Positions 44,167-47,005 of a DNA stretch of 47,005 nucleotides are shown here, one piece after another. Position numbers and translations under genes: made by a program. The stretch comes from Bacteroidaceae bacterium (lineage in GTDB: Bacteria > Bacteroidota > Bacteroidia > Bacteroidales > Bacteroidaceae), in assembly GCA_030843315.1 (NCBI GenBank), contig JAUUPT010000032.1, positions 1 to 47,005 of the forward strand. Reading direction: 5' to 3'. The stretch's first letter is position 1, and each line of letters opens with the position of its first letter. Under the pieces are notes generated by a model that saw nothing but the letters and a program-made list of their open reading frames with translations, was not told the DNA's origin and ran no database searches.

Positions 44167-45099
44167 TCACTCTGCCAATATAAACTTAAATGGGATATAG
44201 AGTCTTGCAGACCAACAACTTTCATTATGCTCCTCACCTGGAAACTCAAGACTTAAGAATGTTTTTTTATTATAACCTGCTTGAGAAAAGATAGCATCTA
44301 CTTCCTTCTGATATTCCGGATAGTTTGCATCAAGTCCTATTGTTCCATGGTCAAAATAAATTTTATGATTAGAAGGGGAAGGCAAATAAGTTTTCAAATA
44401 CTCATTTATGCCAGCAGGGATCTGCTTATTATTATCAAAAGTTCCAATCCAATGAGTGGAAAGGCATGCTGCACCACCAAATATTTTGGGGTACTCACAC
44501 ATTCCATAAATGGAAATCAGCCCACCCATACTGGAACCGCATAAAAAAGTATTCTTTCTATCGGTTTTCGTAGAATAGCTCTTATCCACAAACGGCTTCA
44601 ACTCAGTAACTAGAAACTTTAAGTAAGCATCAGCCAAAGGATTATTTAGAAGTAAACCAAGTAACTTACTATGCTCCGGTTCTTCGATATATTGAATAGC
44701 TTTTTGCGGAAAATACTCAATATGACGCTTATTGCCATTGTTATAGATACCAACCACTATCACATCCCGGATTTCCCTATCTGCCCGCAACTTAGATAAA
44801 GTAGTTTCTACATCCCACTCACGTGCATTCCAAGCTTTACCAGCATCATACAGCATCTGACCGTCGTGCATATACAACACTGCATACTTTTTCTTAGTGG
44901 AATAATCCTTAGGAAGCCAGATGTCTATATTACGAGCATCTACAAAATCCGAATGAAAAAAGTATCTTTCAATAGTACCAGCAGATACTTTCAAATCATT
45001 CTCCACTTTAACTACTTTCTCACCAGAATAATGATTCCCAGCCCACATACACTGGACGGAAATAAGAAATAATAAAAGAATAACAACTCTGCTTTTCAT
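44167..45099 (-). CDS. Secreted alpha/beta-hydrolase, putative esterase (Fes/EstD type)
   Basis: 310 residues from ATG 45099 (MKSRVVILLLFLISVQCMWA), which gives a proper signal peptide; an ATG 11 codons upstream overlaps the promoter region and is rejected. The sequence fits the PF00756 esterase family: NIDIWLPKDYSTKKKYAVLYMHDG, the nucleophile Ser in LCGSSMGGLIS (about 189), and a late His in FPGEEHNESCW. Members include feruloyl, acetyl-xylan and siderophore esterases. In this locus it would remove acyl decorations from the glycan before import or cleavage. It is the first gene after the PUL promoter at 45130-45161. Confidence 0.88.
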   Translation of the reverse strand: MKSRVVILLLFLISVQCMWAGNHYSGEKVVKVENDLKVSAGTIERYFFHSDFVDARNIDIWLPKDYSTKKKYAVLYMHDGQMLYDAGKAWNAREWDVETTLSKLRADREIRDVIVVGIYNNGNKRHIEYFPQKAIQYIEEPEHSKLLGLLLNNPLADAYLKFLVTELKPFVDKSYSTKTDRKNTFLCGSSMGGLISIYGMCEYPKIFGGAACLSTHWIGTFDNNKQIPAGINEYLKTYLPSPSNHKIYFDHGTIGLDANYPEYQKEVDAIFSQAGYNKKTFLSLEFPGEEHNESCWSARLYIPFKFILAE

Positions 45100-45129
45100 A
45101 ATATCTTTTATTGGTTCAACTTGATATTG

Positions 45130-45161
45130 CAAAAGTATCTGTTGAAACCCCTAAAAGCAAA
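45130..45161 (-). promoter_or_regulatory. Complete Bacteroides promoter driving the PUL
   Basis: On the minus strand, TTTG (45161-45158), 20 bases, then TACTTTTG (45137-45130). Both boxes match consensus exactly with ideal spacing. The ATG of the esterase gene is about 30 bases downstream, so the main transcript of the cluster probably starts near 45123. Confidence 0.8.
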
Positions 45162-45271
45162 GACAGGGCTGATTCTATAAGAAGAATATAAAAGTATATA
45201 AGATTAAATCACTGATTATCAGGAAAAATATCATATAGAAATATAACGATTTTATGCCATATGCTAAGCTA
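45162..45271. other. Upstream part of the esterase/PUL control region
   Basis: 110 AT-rich bases between the PUL -33 box and the regulator stop codon. I see no strong hairpin for the regulator gene and no clear repeat. It is where a binding site for the upstream regulator would be expected. Confidence 0.3.
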
Positions 45272-46918
45272 TTATATATCCGATTTTACTGTTTCAATCT
45301 CCATAATTTTCTGCTCAAACAAGTTATTTGGCACTAAAGAACGATTCTTTACTTTCGTTTTATAAGTATTAATCGTGTTTACTGAATAATTTAAAAACTT
45401 AGCAATATGTTCACTATCCGTTACTCCTAAACGGATCAATGCGAAAATACGTAGTTCTGTTGTTAAGCAGTTAGGGTCTTGCAGAATAATCCGATCTTTA
45501 TCTGGGAAAAGCTGATTGAAATGTTCCACAAAATCCGGGAATAATTTAAGGAAGATACTATCAAAAGAGACATATTTACCAGCTTTTGTTTGAGGGGAAT
45601 CCGTCTGCTTCACAATCTGCATAAGTTCGCTATATTGTCGACTTGCCAATTTACGACTTACCAATTTGCGAAAACTTTCTATTTCATCCATAAAAGCTGA
45701 ATTCAAACTAAAGAAATAACCTATATATTCATCCTTCGCTTTACTACTATCTTTCAGCTTCTTGTTTGTTTCCCTCAAATCTGCATTCTGCAATTGGATC
45801 AATTTACGGGCCTTCTTCAGCTGCTTCATTTGTTTCAAAATAAAGACCATGGCCCCCAAAAAACATAAGAACAAGAAAGTGACAAATGCCAATGAAACAT
45901 ACAGTTTATTCCGTTGTTGTTTCAACATCTCAAAACGGCTAGCCTCAATTATAGGAAGAATTCCTCCTGCCTCAACTTTCCGATGCCTTGCATTATAAAA
46001 ATAAGCATTATCCATGGATTGTTTGATATAAGAATAAGCACGTTCTACATTTCCACGTCTATATGCAATATTTGCCAAATCCGAAAGAGCAGAACTCTCT
46101 TTTGTCACATATCTCAATTCTCCTATAGCAGCTTGTGTCAGATTGGTTACAGCCTTTACTGTATCTCCACTAAACAAATAAAACATTCCCATTCCACCTA
46201 CACAAAGCGTACGACTACGCTCATCAACCTGTACCGAAGCTAAGAATTCCTGAGTAGCCTCTATTGCTTTATCATATTGTTGCTGACAACGATAAATATT
46301 AATCTGCTGCAACATCCCCAATGGATCTGCTTTTCCCTTCAATGCTATAATTTGTTTGCTATACTTAATGGATTGGTCATAATAATATCTTTCATAAGGA
46401 TCATGGCGAATAGCGAGAGCCATATCCAGATAAAATTTGGAATAGCTGGAATACAAGCTTAATTTATGAGCTACATCCAGATTCGTAGTGTCAATAGCTT
46501 GCAGAAGCACTTTAGCTTCTAAGAATAAACCGGCAGAAGTACAACTATATGCAGCCATCAAACGAGCATCAGTCAATTTTGCTGTATCGTCAAGCTTTTG
46601 GGCAATCTCTATCATTTTATTAGCATAAACAAAAGCCGAATCATAATTATAGGATTGATATTCGTTGAAAAGAGCACTATACAACTGATATTCCTTCTCA
46701 ATATCTGATGCAGACAACAAATTCTCTCGAAGTGTCTGTATTCCTCTCTGTTTTAACTGCTCATACTTGTCCTTGTTTAATAGCTGTTCATCCAGTTGAG
46801 ACAGATAATAATCTATAGAGTCTTTTTCCGCTGAAAAAGTATTTGGAGCAAGCAATAACAAAAAAAAGAAAAGTAATTTATTGTGTTCAAAAAGAACTGA
46901 TACTTTAAAATAACTCAT
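45272..46918 (-). CDS. Membrane-bound TPR regulator with C-terminal HTH (DUF6377-like, SusR-type layout)
   Basis: 548 residues. A signal/first membrane segment (about 14-30, LLFFFLLLLAPNTFSA) is followed by a periplasmic TPR-rich region (about 35-330), a transmembrane segment (340-362), a coiled coil, and a cytoplasmic domain. That domain ends in a LuxR-like HTH (about 487-525: LTTELRIFALIRLGVTDSEHIAKFLNYSVNTINTYK). From memory the C-terminal half fits DUF6377. Membrane-spanning one-component regulators of this layout, such as SusR, sense an oligosaccharide in the periplasm and activate an adjacent locus. Here the target would be the esterase-SusC-SusD cluster 140-170 bases downstream. The ligand is unknown. 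Confidence 0.85.
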   Translation of the reverse strand: MSYFKVSVLFEHNKLLFFFLLLLAPNTFSAEKDSIDYYLSQLDEQLLNKDKYEQLKQRGIQTLRENLLSASDIEKEYQLYSALFNEYQSYNYDSAFVYANKMIEIAQKLDDTAKLTDARLMAAYSCTSAGLFLEAKVLLQAIDTTNLDVAHKLSLYSSYSKFYLDMALAIRHDPYERYYYDQSIKYSKQIIALKGKADPLGMLQQINIYRCQQQYDKAIEATQEFLASVQVDERSRTLCVGGMGMFYLFSGDTVKAVTNLTQAAIGELRYVTKESSALSDLANIAYRRGNVERAYSYIKQSMDNAYFYNARHRKVEAGGILPIIEASRFEMLKQQRNKLYVSLAFVTFLFLCFLGAMVFILKQMKQLKKARKLIQLQNADLRETNKKLKDSSKAKDEYIGYFFSLNSAFMDEIESFRKLVSRKLASRQYSELMQIVKQTDSPQTKAGKYVSFDSIFLKLFPDFVEHFNQLFPDKDRIILQDPNCLTTELRIFALIRLGVTDSEHIAKFLNYSVNTINTYKTKVKNRSLVPNNLFEQKIMEIETVKSDI

Positions 46919-46971
46919 GACTTATACATCTATATTTATAGTTATACACATTTCTCCCACACATATAAATA

Positions 46972-46979
46972 CAAATATA
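46972..46979 (-). promoter_or_regulatory. -7 box of the regulator gene
   Basis: Minus strand 46979-46972 reads TATATTTG, matching TAnnTTTG, 54 bases before the ATG at 46918. The -33 region (about 46999-47003) shows no TTTG. Confidence 0.45.
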
Positions 46980-47005
46980 GATGTTTTTTCGGAACTAATG
47001 CTTAC

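Noticed and set aside
45100..45132. Upstream start of the esterase gene at 45132
   Set aside because: It would place the -7 box (45130-45137) at the start codon and bury the signal peptide 11 residues inside.

Overview
The window reads as a chromosomal segment of a gut-type Bacteroidetes, most likely Bacteroides. The grounds are a SusC/SusD/SusE set with a GH13 enzyme, a SecA of about 1,100 residues, many signal-peptidase II lipoproteins (one with an acidic CSDDKEE surface-export-like start), TPR sensor proteins, and repeated TAnnTTTG promoter -7 boxes with few Shine-Dalgarno sequences. I cannot name the species. I see no tRNA, rRNA, insertion sequence, CRISPR array or prophage, and no gene-free stretch longer than 300 bases.

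Layout. (1) 1-5.7 kb, + strand: the end of a secreted alkaline phosphatase/phosphodiesterase, secA, a lipoprotein and a small acidic protein. (2) 5.8-13.6 kb: a two-component system (NarL-type regulator and TPR histidine kinase, - strand) divergent from five envelope genes (Yip1-like membrane protein, lipoprotein, OmpA-domain protein, small beta-barrel, large surface lipoprotein). The gap between them holds two CCCC-N5-GGGG palindromes placed symmetrically before the two promoters. (3) 13.7-20.8 kb: a two-beta-helix plus propeller enzyme (- strand) divergent from a three-gene operon (small secreted protein, ThuA-like, GH9). (4) 20.9-26.3 kb: housekeeping genes valS, a membrane protein, a DUF3810-like protein and mazG.

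(5) 26.4-47 kb, all - strand and by eye more AT-rich: a polysaccharide utilization locus. In transcription order it holds a membrane TPR/HTH regulator, a secreted esterase, SusC, SusD, SusE-like, GH13, a corrinoid protein, a CobW-type GTPase, a URO-D-family methyltransferase, a stand-alone methionine-synthase activation-domain protein, GH3, a sugar MFS transporter, a second URO-D-family protein and a GH127-type hydrolase. The corrinoid protein has the DxHDxG cobalamin motif. Both URO-D proteins carry the HxC...C zinc pattern of methyl-corrinoid methyltransferases.

The main hypothesis is that this locus couples glycan uptake and hydrolysis to a complete corrinoid methyl-transfer module (two methyltransferases, corrinoid carrier, reactivator, metallochaperone). 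It would remove O-methyl groups from methylated sugars anaerobically. A tandem array of four 22-bp repeats lies at the head of the second half of the cluster and may control it. The parts are supported by visible motifs; the glycan-demethylation role is inference.
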